A stretch of DNA of 64,000 bases. It comes from Bacteroidota bacterium (GTDB lineage: Bacteria > Bacteroidota > Bacteroidia > Cytophagales > Cytophagaceae). The notes beneath the pieces were generated by a model. The model was given only the letters and a program-made list of their open reading frames with translations, had not been told where the DNA came from and ran no database searches. The stretch is from positions 62,001-126,000 of the forward strand of contig JAEYZG010000051.1 in the NCBI GenBank assembly GCA_023428135.1, in the 5' to 3' direction. Positions 54,781-63,999 of this stretch are shown here, piece by piece. Numbering within the stretch: the stretch's first letter is position 1; each line of letters opens with the position of its first letter. A program made the translations under genes and the position numbers.

Positions 54781-55869
54781 ATGAAATGGGGCTTACCTTA
54801 TATTTTTGCGATTCTGTTGTTTTTCTTCGGATGCCAGCATAATCATTTAAATCAAAATGGCACCAATCCATGGGTTCCCAATGCAGAGCTTTATGGAGTC
54901 TGGAGTGGTAGTTGGCCATGCTCAGATTGTGATGTTATGGCTTATAAGCTTACAATTCAAAGGTCGGGATTATTCAGGGAGGAATCTGTGATGATCAATG
55001 GAAAAGGTAGTTCTGAAGTGTTGGAGGGGTCCTGGCAAATGATCAGCGATTCTGTTCTTATTTTGAACAAGATGGATGGAAGCAAAGCAAAGTTTTTATT
55101 CAAGAGTAATCAGCTTGGCCTTCTTAATGAAAAAGGTTCTTCAGTAAGAAATCAGTATATTTTATACAAATCAGATGCTGAAGTTAGACTGGAGGAGAGT
55201 GAAAGAATGCGTAAGAGGGGGATTGATTTTATTACTGACCCGGATGAAAAGTGGAAGCTTACCTTAGACTTTGATAAGGAAGCTATATTTCATTTCCCTG
55301 ATGGAGAAGTAATAAAGACAGCGCTTAGTGATAAAATTGATCCTGATCGCAATAGCTGGAAATTCACTAGTTCTGCTCCGGAATCTTTTCTTTCAATAGA
55401 GCTTACCAAAGACATTTGTATAGATAGTATTTCAGGAGAATCGATTCCATATAAAGTTTTAATAGCAGCCGAAGGCATGAAAAACAAGGGTATTTCAAGA
55501 TTTTCCGGATGCGGGAGTTTTTTGGGAGACTGGCGCCTTCATGATATATGGGCTCTAAGATCATTTAATGGTAAAGAAATTGATGCAGCAAATTTTGATA
55601 AAGGTATTCCTTATCTGGAATTTAATATCAGAGAGGGAAAAATTTTTGGAAATGCTGGTTGTAATGCTAGTAGTGGAAGTTTTATCCAGAGTAAAAGCAT
55701 CATTGCAATCGGATCTATTGCTTCCACCAAAATGCTTTGTAATGCTTATTCCTTCGAACAGGAATTTCTGACAGCGCTTTCCCGAAGAAATTTTAAATAT
55801 AAATTCGACGGACTAAAGCTTACTTTATCTGACGAAAGGAATGTCCTGGAGTTTTCAAAAGTTGATTAA
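54781..55869 (+). CDS. NlpE-like and META-domain lipoprotein
   Basis: 362 residues from the ATG at 54781; the longer frame (54766) starts with TTG. The lipobox is FFFGC (C18). The N-terminal domain (about 40-135) has GVWSGSWPCSDCDVMAYKL, resembling the NlpE/CutF domain with its CxxC pair. The C-terminal META domain (about 255-360) contains WALRSFNGKEID, GNAGCNASSGSF and MLCNAYSFEQEFLTAL. Both domains occur together in Bacteroidota lipoproteins of unknown function; NlpE in E. coli senses surface and copper stress. It is predicted to sit in a membrane facing the periplasm. It shares the bases TTAA with the stop of the convergent gene. Confidence 0.8.
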   Translation: MKWGLPYIFAILLFFFGCQHNHLNQNGTNPWVPNAELYGVWSGSWPCSDCDVMAYKLTIQRSGLFREESVMINGKGSSEVLEGSWQMISDSVLILNKMDGSKAKFLFKSNQLGLLNEKGSSVRNQYILYKSDAEVRLEESERMRKRGIDFITDPDEKWKLTLDFDKEAIFHFPDGEVIKTALSDKIDPDRNSWKFTSSAPESFLSIELTKDICIDSISGESIPYKVLIAAEGMKNKGISRFSGCGSFLGDWRLHDIWALRSFNGKEIDAANFDKGIPYLEFNIREGKIFGNAGCNASSGSFIQSKSIIAIGSIASTKMLCNAYSFEQEFLTALSRRNFKYKFDGLKLTLSDERNVLEFSKVD

Positions 55870-56804
55870 AGCTCACACAATTGTTTTTTATGGCTTAAGA
55901 AATCTTGCCATATTTCCCTTAAAATTTGACCTGCGGGTTTAATGTCTTTGATTTGTGCAGAAACCTGACCTATTTCAAGTTCCCCTTCGTTAAGATCTCC
56001 TTCAAATATCCCTTTCTTAGCTCTGCCTTTGGCAAGTAAATTTTTTAAAGAGACTGGATCAGCTCCCTTTTCTTCAGCTTGTTTTACTTCTTCATAAAAT
56101 TTATTTTTAAGCAATCTTACCGGTGTCACAGACTTGAGTGTTAGGACTGTTTCTCCTTCTGCAGAATTTGTAACTCTGTTTTTAAAATTGATGTGCGCTG
56201 AAGATTCTTCACTAATTGCAAACCTACTTCCTATTTGCACTCCGTCTGCCCCTAAAGCCATTGCTGCCAATAAGCCTTTGCCTGTTGCTATTCCACCCGC
56301 AGCTATAACAGGGATTTTTACTGATTCTTTAACCATTGGTATAAGGCAAAAGGTAGTTGTTTCTTCACGACCATTGTGACCGCCTGCTTCAAAACCTTCG
56401 GCTACCACAGCATCCACTCCTGCATCTTCAGATTTTTTGGCAAATTTGACACTGGATACCACATGAACTACTTTAATACCATTTTCCTTCAAGGTTTTGG
56501 TCCATGTAGAGGGATTGCCAGCTGACGTGAATACAATTTTAATTTCTTCCTCAATAATGATCTTAATAATTTTATCTATATCCGGATAAAGGAGGGGGAC
56601 ATTCACCCCAAAAGGGCGGTTCGTAGCGAGTTTGCATTTGACCAAATGTTCTTTTAAAACCTCTGGATACATAGATCCTGCACCTATCAATCCGAGGCCA
56701 CCTGCATTGCTTACTGCTGAAGCTAGCTTCCAGCCACTGCACCAAACCATTCCTGCTTGTATTATCGGATATTCAATTTCGAATAATTGATTGACTCTAT
56801 TCAT
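55866..56804 (-). CDS. Nitronate monooxygenase / FabK-like flavoprotein
   Basis: A 312-residue TIM-barrel flavoprotein of the 2-nitropropane dioxygenase fold. The N-terminus is YPIIQAGMVWCSGWKLASAV. AEGFEAGGHNGREE is the conserved AGGH loop, and AAGGIATGKGLLAAMALGADGVQIGSRF is the phosphate-binding region for FMN. Candidate activities are nitronate oxidation or enoyl-ACP reduction (FabK). The first is preferred from the fold, but the two are hard to tell apart here. It is monocistronic. Confidence 0.85.
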   Translation of the reverse strand: MNRVNQLFEIEYPIIQAGMVWCSGWKLASAVSNAGGLGLIGAGSMYPEVLKEHLVKCKLATNRPFGVNVPLLYPDIDKIIKIIIEEEIKIVFTSAGNPSTWTKTLKENGIKVVHVVSSVKFAKKSEDAGVDAVVAEGFEAGGHNGREETTTFCLIPMVKESVKIPVIAAGGIATGKGLLAAMALGADGVQIGSRFAISEESSAHINFKNRVTNSAEGETVLTLKSVTPVRLLKNKFYEEVKQAEEKGADPVSLKNLLAKGRAKKGIFEGDLNEGELEIGQVSAQIKDIKPAGQILREIWQDFLSHKKQLCEL

Positions 56805-56979
56805 TGATAAGAAATTATTTGATTGGAAAAATACAATATATTTTCTATAGTAATATACTAATTGCCAGGTTTATGTATGATATTGATTTTGACCATTTTC
56901 AATGATTAATAAATTAGAGGATATATAGATAAAATTTTTAAATGGCTTTTGTTTGCAAGCATGAAAAAAAATGTTAAGG

Positions 56980-57239
56980 TTATCAACACTTGTTATTGCT
57001 CGATAAAAGACTTAAAGTTGTTGATATTCAGGCGGATTCGGCGGTTTGTTTTGTCTCTGTGGATAAAAGAATAACTTTGTGGAAAAACTTAGCTCAAAAA
57101 ATTGAAAAAATATAAGATTTATAATTATATAATAAGTTGTTTTTCAGCGGATAAACGGGCCCTGCAAATTTTCTAAAACTTGGTAAAAGTCATTTTTCCT
57201 GTTGTAAAATTTTTTATTGCCATATTGAAATTATCCAAT
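56980..57239. other. Cluster of DnaA-box-like sequences (possible replication-origin-like region)
   Basis: In the 589-bp gene-free stretch 56805-57393 I find TGTGGATAA at 57058-57066, a perfect DnaA box in reverse. Looser matches are at 56980-56988 (TTATCAACA, one mismatch), 57078-57086 (one mismatch), 57019-57027, 57146-57154 and 57231-57239 (two mismatches each). An AT-only-like tract lies at about 57095-57140. The surrounding genes point towards the site from both sides, which is unusual for a bacterial origin. Confidence 0.35.
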
Positions 57240-57393
57240 TTTGCAGAGGTGAAAATATTTTTCTGGATTACGATATTGATTTTTGATTTGAAGTAAAGTT
57301 AGGAGATCATACACAGTTTTTATTTTAGAGGAGGCCCAAATAGCTCTAACAATTTATTTTGGTTTGAGGTTGTACTCTAAAGTAGTTTTAGGT

Positions 57394-57555
57394 ATGTGGA
57401 ATCTCTTTAAATATTTTCAACAACAAAAGCTGAGAAAGTACTACACAAAACTCAGGCTAGATGCACTTGAAGCCCATAAAAATGGAGATATAAAAAGATC
57501 GCTGGCATTAAATGCCATGGCTGACAAGCTTATGAGCGATGTAATTTACAGTTAG
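57394..57555 (+). CDS. 53-residue helical protein, DUF6435-like
   Basis: ATG at 57394 (a TTG at 57364 would add ten residues). The sequence is short, basic and helical: LFKYFQQQKLRKYYTKLR followed by AHKNGDIKRSLALNAMADKL. This resembles the small DUF6435 family, which has the pattern FxxxKxxKLxxxYxxLxxxAxxxxxNGDI. Function is unknown. The last four bases overlap the stop of the convergent GH3 gene. Confidence 0.6.
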   Translation: MWNLFKYFQQQKLRKYYTKLRLDALEAHKNGDIKRSLALNAMADKLMSDVIYS

Positions 57556-59063
57556 AGGTTTAAATTCTTCAAAATATCCTCTACAAATTCACGGGAGTTG
57601 GATAGTCTGGGCACTTTATTCTGACCGCCCAGTTTACCCCTCTGTTTCATCCACTTGTAAAAAGTCCCCTGAGGTACTGAATGAATAATCGGTTCCTGAA
57701 GAGCTATATCTTTGTATCGTTTTGCCTCATAGTCGGAATTGACAATTTTAAGTTCTTCATCTAATATTTGGGAAAACTGATGGAGATCTTTTGGAGATTG
57801 AGAAAATTCAATGACCCATTCATGTCTGCCATTTTTTTTACCTTCGAAAAATACCGGAGCTGCAGTAAAATTACTTACAATAGAGCTGGTTTTCATGCCT
57901 GCTTTGGAAACTGCTGTTTCAGCGTTCTCAACCATTAATTCTTCTCCAAAGGCATTTATAAAATGCTTGGTTCTACCTGTGATTTTTATCCGATAAGGTT
58001 CAAGGGAAGTAAATTTTACAGTATCCCCAATTTTATATCTCCACAAGCCTGCATTGGTAGAAATTACCATAGCATAGCTCTTATCCAGCTCAACTTCGTG
58101 TAGGGAATAGCTTTTCGGGAATTCATCGTCTTGGTGGTCAATGTCTATGAATTCATAGTAAATACCATAATCCAGCATTAGCAGCAGTTCATCAGATCCT
58201 TTCTGATCCTGTATTCCAAAGAATCCTTCCGATGCTGTATAGGTTTCCATGTAGTCTACATGAGAAGCAGGGAAGAAGGTTTTGAATATTTCTCTATACG
58301 GAGAGAATGCTACAGCGCCATGATAGAAAACTTCAAAATGTGGCCATACCTCAAGCATATTCTTTTTGCCAGTAAGCTCTAGTATCCTGTTTAGAAGCAC
58401 GATTGTCCATGTTGGAACACCACTAATACAGGTTACATTTTCGTTTAGAGTTGCTTTGGCCATCTTCTCAATTTTTTGCTCCCATTCGTCCATCAGGGCA
58501 ATGTTGAGATCAGGTGTTCTTGAATATTGGGCCCACATAGGAAGATTAGCCATGATAACAGCAGATACATCGCCATAAAACGAATCCTTCCACTTGGGAT
58601 TTTTATAATAAGAGCCCCCTATAGCAAGATTTTTTCCGTTGAATAGTTTGCTGGCCGGATTATTATTAAAGAAAAGGCAGAGCAGGTCTTTGCCGCCTTT
58701 ATAGTGGCAATTGTACAACGCCTCTTTGGAAACAGGAATAAATTTACTTTTGGCATTGGTCGTCCCGGATGATTTTGAGAACCAGGAGATTTTAGTAGGC
58801 CAAAGAATATTCTGTTCACCCTGCATCATACGGTCTATGTATGGAAACAAAGATTCATAGGGTGATACAGGCACAGTGTTCTTAAATGCTTCAATAGACC
58901 GTATGGAGCTATAGTCATACTTTTTTCCCCATTCAGTGTTTTTTCCGTTTCGGATAAGGTCAAAGAATAATTGCTCCTGAATCTCATGAGGATTTTTCAT
59001 AAAGCGCTCAATATGGCCAATACGCCTCTTGAGAATATTCTTCATTATAAGATTCAGAATCAT
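57552..59063 (-). CDS. GH3 auxin-responsive promoter family protein
   Basis: A 503-residue acyl-adenylating enzyme of the GH3 family. The N-terminus is RRIGHIERFMKNPHEIQ. The ATP loop is SWFSKSSGTTNAKSKFIP. MLDYGIYYEFIDI, GLWRYKIGDTVKF and INAFGEELMVENAE follow in order, and the terminus carries RGKLGGQNKVPRL. Plant GH3 proteins conjugate amino acids to hormone acids; the bacterial substrates are unknown. It begins 3 nt after the lptB stop, so it is translationally linked to it. Confidence 0.9.
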   Translation of the reverse strand: MILNLIMKNILKRRIGHIERFMKNPHEIQEQLFFDLIRNGKNTEWGKKYDYSSIRSIEAFKNTVPVSPYESLFPYIDRMMQGEQNILWPTKISWFSKSSGTTNAKSKFIPVSKEALYNCHYKGGKDLLCLFFNNNPASKLFNGKNLAIGGSYYKNPKWKDSFYGDVSAVIMANLPMWAQYSRTPDLNIALMDEWEQKIEKMAKATLNENVTCISGVPTWTIVLLNRILELTGKKNMLEVWPHFEVFYHGAVAFSPYREIFKTFFPASHVDYMETYTASEGFFGIQDQKGSDELLLMLDYGIYYEFIDIDHQDDEFPKSYSLHEVELDKSYAMVISTNAGLWRYKIGDTVKFTSLEPYRIKITGRTKHFINAFGEELMVENAETAVSKAGMKTSSIVSNFTAAPVFFEGKKNGRHEWVIEFSQSPKDLHQFSQILDEELKIVNSDYEAKRYKDIALQEPIIHSVPQGTFYKWMKQRGKLGGQNKVPRLSNSREFVEDILKNLNL

Positions 59064-59066
59064 TCT

Positions 59067-59798
59067 TTAAATCTTTCTTTTCAATTCGAAATGTTTTCCA
59101 AGATAAACTCTTCTAACTTGCTCATCGGCAGCAAGTTCTTCCGCAGTGCCTGATTTAAGAATCTTTCCTTCAAATAAAAGGTAAGCTCTGTCTGTAATGG
59201 AAAGTGTTTCGTTTACATTGTGGTCTGTAATAAGTATACCGATATTTTTATTTTTTAGTTTAGCAACTATTGATTGTATCTCTTCAACAGCAATAGGGTC
59301 TACACCAGCAAAGGGTTCGTCCAATAGTACAAACTTGGGATCTACGGCAAGTGCGCGGGCTATTTCTGTTCTTCTTCTTTCTCCTCCTGAAAGCACCATA
59401 CCTATATTTTTCCTCACATGGTTCAGGCTGAATTCGTCCAGAAGTTCCTGAAGTTTATTCTTTTGGTCAGTTTTGGATAGTTTAGTCATTTCCAGAACTG
59501 CCATAATGTTTTCTTCTACTGTAAGTGTTCTGAAAACGGAAGCTTCCTGTGCAAGATAACCTACTCCTCTCTTTGCTCTTTGGTACATGGGAAGCTTGGT
59601 TATTTCCTCATCTTCCAGAAAAATTTTACCTTCATTAGGCTTTATCAGGCCTACTATCATGTAAAATGAAGTGGTTTTCCCAGCTCCGTTTGGCCCCAGC
59701 AGTCCTACAATTTCTCCTTGTTTAACCTCTACCGAAACGTTGTTAACTACTGTCCTGGCTTTATATCTCTTAATTAAATGTTCAGCTCTGAGTATCAT
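59067..59798 (-). CDS. lptB: Lipopolysaccharide export ATPase LptB
   Basis: A 243-residue ABC ATPase. Walker A is GPNGAGKT (35-42), the signature is LSGGERRR, and Walker B is FVLLDEPFAGVDP with H-loop LITDHN. The terminal VRRVYLGKHFEL matches LptB rather than a generic transporter. It powers LPS movement to the outer membrane with LptF/LptG, whose genes are not in the window. The gene lies 37 bp after recJ and 3 bp before the GH3 gene. Confidence 0.95.
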   Translation of the reverse strand: MILRAEHLIKRYKARTVVNNVSVEVKQGEIVGLLGPNGAGKTTSFYMIVGLIKPNEGKIFLEDEEITKLPMYQRAKRGVGYLAQEASVFRTLTVEENIMAVLEMTKLSKTDQKNKLQELLDEFSLNHVRKNIGMVLSGGERRRTEIARALAVDPKFVLLDEPFAGVDPIAVEEIQSIVAKLKNKNIGILITDHNVNETLSITDRAYLLFEGKILKSGTAEELAADEQVRRVYLGKHFELKRKI

Positions 59799-59835
59799 TT
59801 CTGATTATATAACAAAATAAAAGGAAGACCCTCTT

Positions 59836-61539
59836 TTAATTAGTGACAAATTTTATATCCTTTATGAATAATTGCAAAGATTTTTTACCATTAAATTCAT
59901 TTTCGTAAATATGGTAACAAATATTAAATGGTTCTCCTTTTGAAACTCTTTTAAATGGTTCTACCATATTGAACCCAATTGCTTCAATGGTATTAAAACC
60001 GTCCTGGGAGATTCTTAGTTTCAGGTGCTGATCTTTCAGCAATTTCGCCGACCCATCGTCTCTGACATTTTCAGAAATAAATACAGGATCCATGTTCCCT
60101 GGTCCGAATGGTGCTAATTGTTTCAGAATGTTATAAAACTTCTGATTAATCTGAGACAACTCTATCTTAAGATCAACGTCCAGTTTTGGTATTAAATCCT
60201 CCTGACGTATATCGCAGGAAACAACCTGTTCAAACCTTTCCTGGAAAGCTTTAATATTCTCAAGCTTCATGGTAAGTCCGGCGGCATAAGTATGTCCTCC
60301 AAACTGTTCAAGCAGATCCGAACATTTAGCTATTGCTTCATATACATCAAATCCGTCTACTGATCTTGCAGATCCGGTAGCCATACCATTGTTCTCTGTA
60401 AGGATAATGGTTGGTCTGTAAAACTTCTCAATGCATCTGGAAGCCACAATACCTATAACTCCTTTATGCCAGTCATTTTTGAAAAGGACAGTTGATTTTG
60501 AGTCCAATGCCACTTCTTCCTGAATCATTCGAATCGCTTCATCGGTAATGTTCAGGTCAAAATCCTTCCTTACTTTATTCTTTTCATTTATCTTTTCAGC
60601 CAGAAGGTCCGCTTCATCCTGATCCTTGGCAATAAGCAGATGAACTGCATGTTTGGCATGTGCGATTCTTCCCGCTGCATTGATTCTGGGACCAATTCCG
60701 AAGACAATATTGTTAATTGTAAGTTCCTTTGATACTCCTGATATATCAATGAGCGATTTCATCCCCGGACGTGGAGATTCATTCAGTACCTTTAAACCAT
60801 GGTAGGTTAATATCCTGTTTTCACCGGTAATAGGTACTATGTCAGATGCGATACTTACTGCAAGTAAGTCAAGAAAACTAAAGAGTAATTCCTCTTCAAG
60901 ACCCAGGTCAATACATAGCGCCTGCATCAACTTAAAGCCAACACCACATCCTGACAGTTCTTTATATGGATAATCGCAGTCGACTCTTTTAGGGTCAAGG
61001 ACTGCGCAGGCCATTGGAAGCGAATCACCTGGCTTATGATGGTCGCATACTATAAAATCTATCCCCAATTCTGAGGCATAGGCTATTTCATTTAATGATT
61101 TGATGCCGCAGTCGAGACTGATAATGAGGGAAAATCCATTTTCATGGGCCCAGTCTATACCTGTTTTTGAAATGCCGTAGCCTTCTTTGTATCTGTCAGG
61201 AATATAAAATTCAAGATTTTCATAGTAGTTGCTGAGAAAGCCATAGACAAGAGTTACAGAGGTAGTTCCATCTACATCATAATCACCGTAAATAAGAATT
61301 TTTTCTTCATTATCCATGGCTTCGCAAAGCCTTGCTACTGCGTTGTCCATATCTTTCATAAGATATGGATCATGGAGATTTTCAAGAGAAGGTCTGAAGA
61401 AATCTCTGGCTTCTTCAAATGTATTAATCTCTCTTTGAATCAGAAGAGAAGCTAGGGTAGCGTTGATATTAATCGCCTGAGATAATGACTCAATGTTTTG
61501 AGCCGGAGGAACATGTTTAAATACCCAACGCTTTTCCAT
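59836..61539 (-). CDS. recJ: Single-stranded-DNA-specific exonuclease RecJ
   Basis: 567 residues from the ATG at 61539; the longer frame to 61599 is not conserved. The DHH-family motifs are IYGDYDVDGTTSV (motif I), FSLIISLDCGI and FIVCDHHKPG (motif III). GIGPRINAAGRI and GGHTYAAGLTM in the DHHA1 domain follow, then an OB-fold domain with QLAPFGPGNMDPVF. It degrades single-stranded DNA 5' to 3' in mismatch and recombination repair. It is co-oriented with lptB and GH3. The gap to the DUF2130 gene upstream is 90 bp. Confidence 0.95.
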   Translation of the reverse strand: MEKRWVFKHVPPAQNIESLSQAININATLASLLIQREINTFEEARDFFRPSLENLHDPYLMKDMDNAVARLCEAMDNEEKILIYGDYDVDGTTSVTLVYGFLSNYYENLEFYIPDRYKEGYGISKTGIDWAHENGFSLIISLDCGIKSLNEIAYASELGIDFIVCDHHKPGDSLPMACAVLDPKRVDCDYPYKELSGCGVGFKLMQALCIDLGLEEELLFSFLDLLAVSIASDIVPITGENRILTYHGLKVLNESPRPGMKSLIDISGVSKELTINNIVFGIGPRINAAGRIAHAKHAVHLLIAKDQDEADLLAEKINEKNKVRKDFDLNITDEAIRMIQEEVALDSKSTVLFKNDWHKGVIGIVASRCIEKFYRPTIILTENNGMATGSARSVDGFDVYEAIAKCSDLLEQFGGHTYAAGLTMKLENIKAFQERFEQVVSCDIRQEDLIPKLDVDLKIELSQINQKFYNILKQLAPFGPGNMDPVFISENVRDDGSAKLLKDQHLKLRISQDGFNTIEAIGFNMVEPFKRVSKGEPFNICYHIYENEFNGKKSLQLFIKDIKFVTN

Positions 61540-61629
61540 AAAGCATACAAAATATAAAAAAATAGCGACTTTTTTATAAAAAAGAGATGATACGGGCAAA
61601 TATTCCAGGTTTATTTACCTGAAATGTCA

Positions 61630-63078
61630 TTAATCTCCTTCTTCCAGCAAGTCAGGAGTCTCAAGGTATTTAATATCTCCAACGGCTTTACCTGCTATTC
61701 CCTTTATGGAGCCATACATATCTACTGTATTATGAAGGACTTTCTCCAGTTGTTTTTCCCTTTCTTTCCAAAGTTTTTGGGTAACGAGTTTTTCTTTTGC
61801 AAGCGCTTCCTGCATCGAAGAAAAGCCTTCAACAATAGCTTCCATCTGCTGTCTGAATTCATTTCCGGTGAGATAATCGTAAAGCATTTGCATTTTATCC
61901 CCCTTATTTTCCTGTGACAATTTAACTTCTGTCAATTTGATAAGAGTATCTCTGAGAATCATTGCAACCCCTTTCACTTCATTGAAAGAGCAAACCCAAA
62001 CGCCGTCCCGCAGACCAAACTTTTCCATATCCCTGGGCATAGTTTCTGTTACAAGGACAGCCAGATCCGCTTTTTGTCCGCGAAGGTCTCCTTTCAGTTT
62101 TTCAATCCAGCCATCGCTAAAAGCCTTGGTCCGCTTGCTTTCATATATAATTTTTCCACAGTCTTTTCCTGAAGAGTTTCTTACTGTTTGAATAACGTCA
62201 GCTCCTCTTACACCTTTACCTACTTCCTCTACCAGGTCAAAAGGAAAAACTTCTCTGAGCATTCCTTCAAGGACTACTTCCTGGGCTTCGCCTTGCAATT
62301 GCATAGATCCTTGCTCTGCCTTTCTTTTCATTTCATCAATTTGCTTTCTCAAAGAATCCAGTTGCATATCTTTTTCTTTGATCTTCAGTTGATTGTTTTC
62401 ATCCATCCTTTTGCGGATGTCCTCTTCCATATCCTTGGCCTTATTGAGAAATCTTTTCTCCATTTCCAGCTCTAGTTCTTCCTTTTTATCGTTCAGCTCC
62501 TTTTCTTTTTTTAGCAGCTCAAGTTCTTTGGTTTTCAGTTCCCGGTTCTCTTTCTTCCGCTCTTCAACTTCTTCTTGTAAACTCTTTAGTTGAAGTTCGA
62601 AGTCTTCTTTTACTTTACCTTTGAGCTGATCTTCCATTTCTTTGGTTTTGCTCAAAAGTTTTTTCTCCAGCTCCAGCTCCAGCTCATCACTTTTCTCTTT
62701 CAGTTCTTTTTCTTTTTTCAAAAGATCGAGCTCCTTGGTTTTCAGCTCACGGTTTTCCTTTTTGCGTTCTTCGATTTCTTCCTGCATTGTTTTAAGCTGC
62801 ATTTCAAAATCCTCTTTCACTTTGCCTTTGAGCTGTTCTTCTATTTTCTGTTTCTCCAGAATCAGTGTTTTTTTCAGCTGAACCTCCTGATCTTCTCTTT
62901 CCTTGATCAGTTTTGCCTGATAAGCACGGAGTTTATTTTCCTTTTCAGCAAGCTCAGCTTCTTTTTGTTTCTGGATTATCTCAAAATCCTGTTTTAGTTT
63001 TTCCTCTATATGGCTGGCAAGCGCCTCTTCTACATTGAAATGATGAGCGCATTTGGGGCAGGTAATTTTATTTTCCAC
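61630..63078 (-). CDS. DUF2130 coiled-coil protein with internal duplication
   Basis: 482 residues starting with GTG at 63078, because the N-terminal CPKCAHHF must be included and no ATG precedes it. A CxxC zinc-ribbon-like start is followed by a long coiled coil (about 25-265) and a DUF2130 nuclease-like domain (about 270-460). The latter contains ADVIQTVRNSSGKDCGKIIYESKRTKAFSD-type strands, with E and K residues in IIYESKRTKAF as in restriction-endonuclease folds. Residues 82-150 and 151-219 are near-identical copies (QLKGKVKEDFE repeated). Function is unknown; structural maintenance or DNA processing is a guess. Confidence 0.85.
   Translation of the reverse strand: MENKITCPKCAHHFNVEEALASHIEEKLKQDFEIIQKQKEAELAEKENKLRAYQAKLIKEREDQEVQLKKTLILEKQKIEEQLKGKVKEDFEMQLKTMQEEIEERKKENRELKTKELDLLKKEKELKEKSDELELELEKKLLSKTKEMEDQLKGKVKEDFELQLKSLQEEVEERKKENRELKTKELELLKKEKELNDKKEELELEMEKRFLNKAKDMEEDIRKRMDENNQLKIKEKDMQLDSLRKQIDEMKRKAEQGSMQLQGEAQEVVLEGMLREVFPFDLVEEVGKGVRGADVIQTVRNSSGKDCGKIIYESKRTKAFSDGWIEKLKGDLRGQKADLAVLVTETMPRDMEKFGLRDGVWVCSFNEVKGVAMILRDTLIKLTEVKLSQENKGDKMQMLYDYLTGNEFRQQMEAIVEGFSSMQEALAKEKLVTQKLWKEREKQLEKVLHNTVDMYGSIKGIAGKAVGDIKYLETPDLLEEGD
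62422..62835 (-). repeat. Tandem 207-bp in-frame direct repeat
   Basis: 62629-62835 and 62422-62628 encode residues 82-150 and 151-219 of the DUF2130 protein and are highly similar at the protein level. Each is 69 codons with the coiled-coil register preserved. Confidence 0.8.
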
Positions 63079-63498
63079 TAGAAAATTCTTGAAGTATTTT
63101 TAAAGATAATAAATATGTAGCTGAAGGCGAAAGGCAAAATGCTTAAAGTTTAAAATAGAGACTAATACGAAATGGCTTAATTACCATTGAGTTTACAAGG
63201 GTGCAGATTGAATGTAGTTTTACTATGTAGCAGAAAATTGTGGGAATAAAGGAGTTAAAAAAGGATTCTTGTAGAGATTCCAAGCATGGCGTCTCCCTTT
63301 CAATAGGTAGGGTCTTTTAATTTACCAGGAACAATAAGTGGAAACATTATTGTTCGCAAAATTCCTCATCGCGTTTCATTGTCATAGCTTTTGCGACACC
63401 ATGTATGGCTCTCTGTGCTTTAAAAATTTACAGAAAAAAAGGCTGACTCTTCCGAATCAGCCTTTTGCTGTATTTTATTTACTTGTTAAATGAAATTT
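63079..63498. other. Intergenic region with two hairpins
   Basis: It contains a 9-bp inverted repeat (63329-63337 with 63347-63355, GAACAATAA) with a 9-base loop and no T-run. It also contains the terminator of the SPOR-like gene (listed separately). No gene longer than 40 codons is visible. Confidence 0.45.
63434..63466 (-). terminator. Intrinsic terminator of the SPOR-like gene
   Basis: AAAAGGCTGA (63437-63446) pairs with TCAGCCTTTT (63457-63466). On the minus strand the stem is followed by a T run (plus-strand A's 63434-63440). It lies 32 bp after the stop at 63499. Confidence 0.85.
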
Positions 63499-63999
63499 TT
63501 ATAATACCCCTTCAAGCACGTCTTTAATTGGTACTCTTTCGCCATTTTTATAAGGAACGATCCAGGCATCTTTCACTCCCATATCCCTGAGCGCCTTCTT
63601 AAATGTGTTTGCCTCCCAATAGTCGGCAAAGTTGCCTAGAGTGTATTTTTTTATTCCATCTTTATCTACTTCGCCACTGAAGTTTGGATTGTTGTCAAAA
63701 TATTTTGACAGGTCTTTGTTTCTGAAAGAGCCCACCTGTACTTTAAAAATAACACCAGGTACGGTTTTAGATTTAACATTTCCTGTACCTCCTGATTGAA
63801 GACTTTTTTTAAGTTGCTCTATTTCTGCATTTTTTGCATCCACCTCAGATTTTAAACTTGCAGTTTGCGAGACCTGAGCAGATAAAGCATCTTTTTCTTC
63901 GACAAGCTTTTTATACTCCATTGGAGTTAGAGATTTCAGTTTTTTAGCCCATTCTTTTTCAGTTTCCTTATCAGATTGGGCATATCCGGCAAAAACTGT
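63499..63999 (-). CDS. Secreted SPOR-like protein, 5' end beyond the window
   Basis: The frame stays open to the window edge; the visible part is 166 residues. It starts within a signal peptide (VFAGYAQ) followed by a charged coiled coil (about residues 8-75). A C-terminal domain (about 85-166) reads VPGVIFKVQVGSFRNKDLSK, KYTLGNFADYWEANTFKKAL and DAWIVPYKNGERV. This is the SPOR (peptidoglycan-binding) pattern seen in many Bacteroidota envelope proteins. It probably sits in the periplasm. Function beyond peptidoglycan binding is unknown. Confidence 0.75.
   Translation of the reverse strand, partial: TVFAGYAQSDKETEKEWAKKLKSLTPMEYKKLVEEKDALSAQVSQTASLKSEVDAKNAEIEQLKKSLQSGGTGNVKSKTVPGVIFKVQVGSFRNKDLSKYFDNNPNFSGEVDKDGIKKYTLGNFADYWEANTFKKALRDMGVKDAWIVPYKNGERVPIKDVLEGVL

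Noticed and set aside
61624..62997. Several plus-strand frames opposite the DUF2130 gene (rich in F, S and L)
   Set aside because: They are shadows of the Lys/Glu-rich coiled coil on the minus strand, where AAG/GAA codons read backwards as Phe/Leu/Ser codons.
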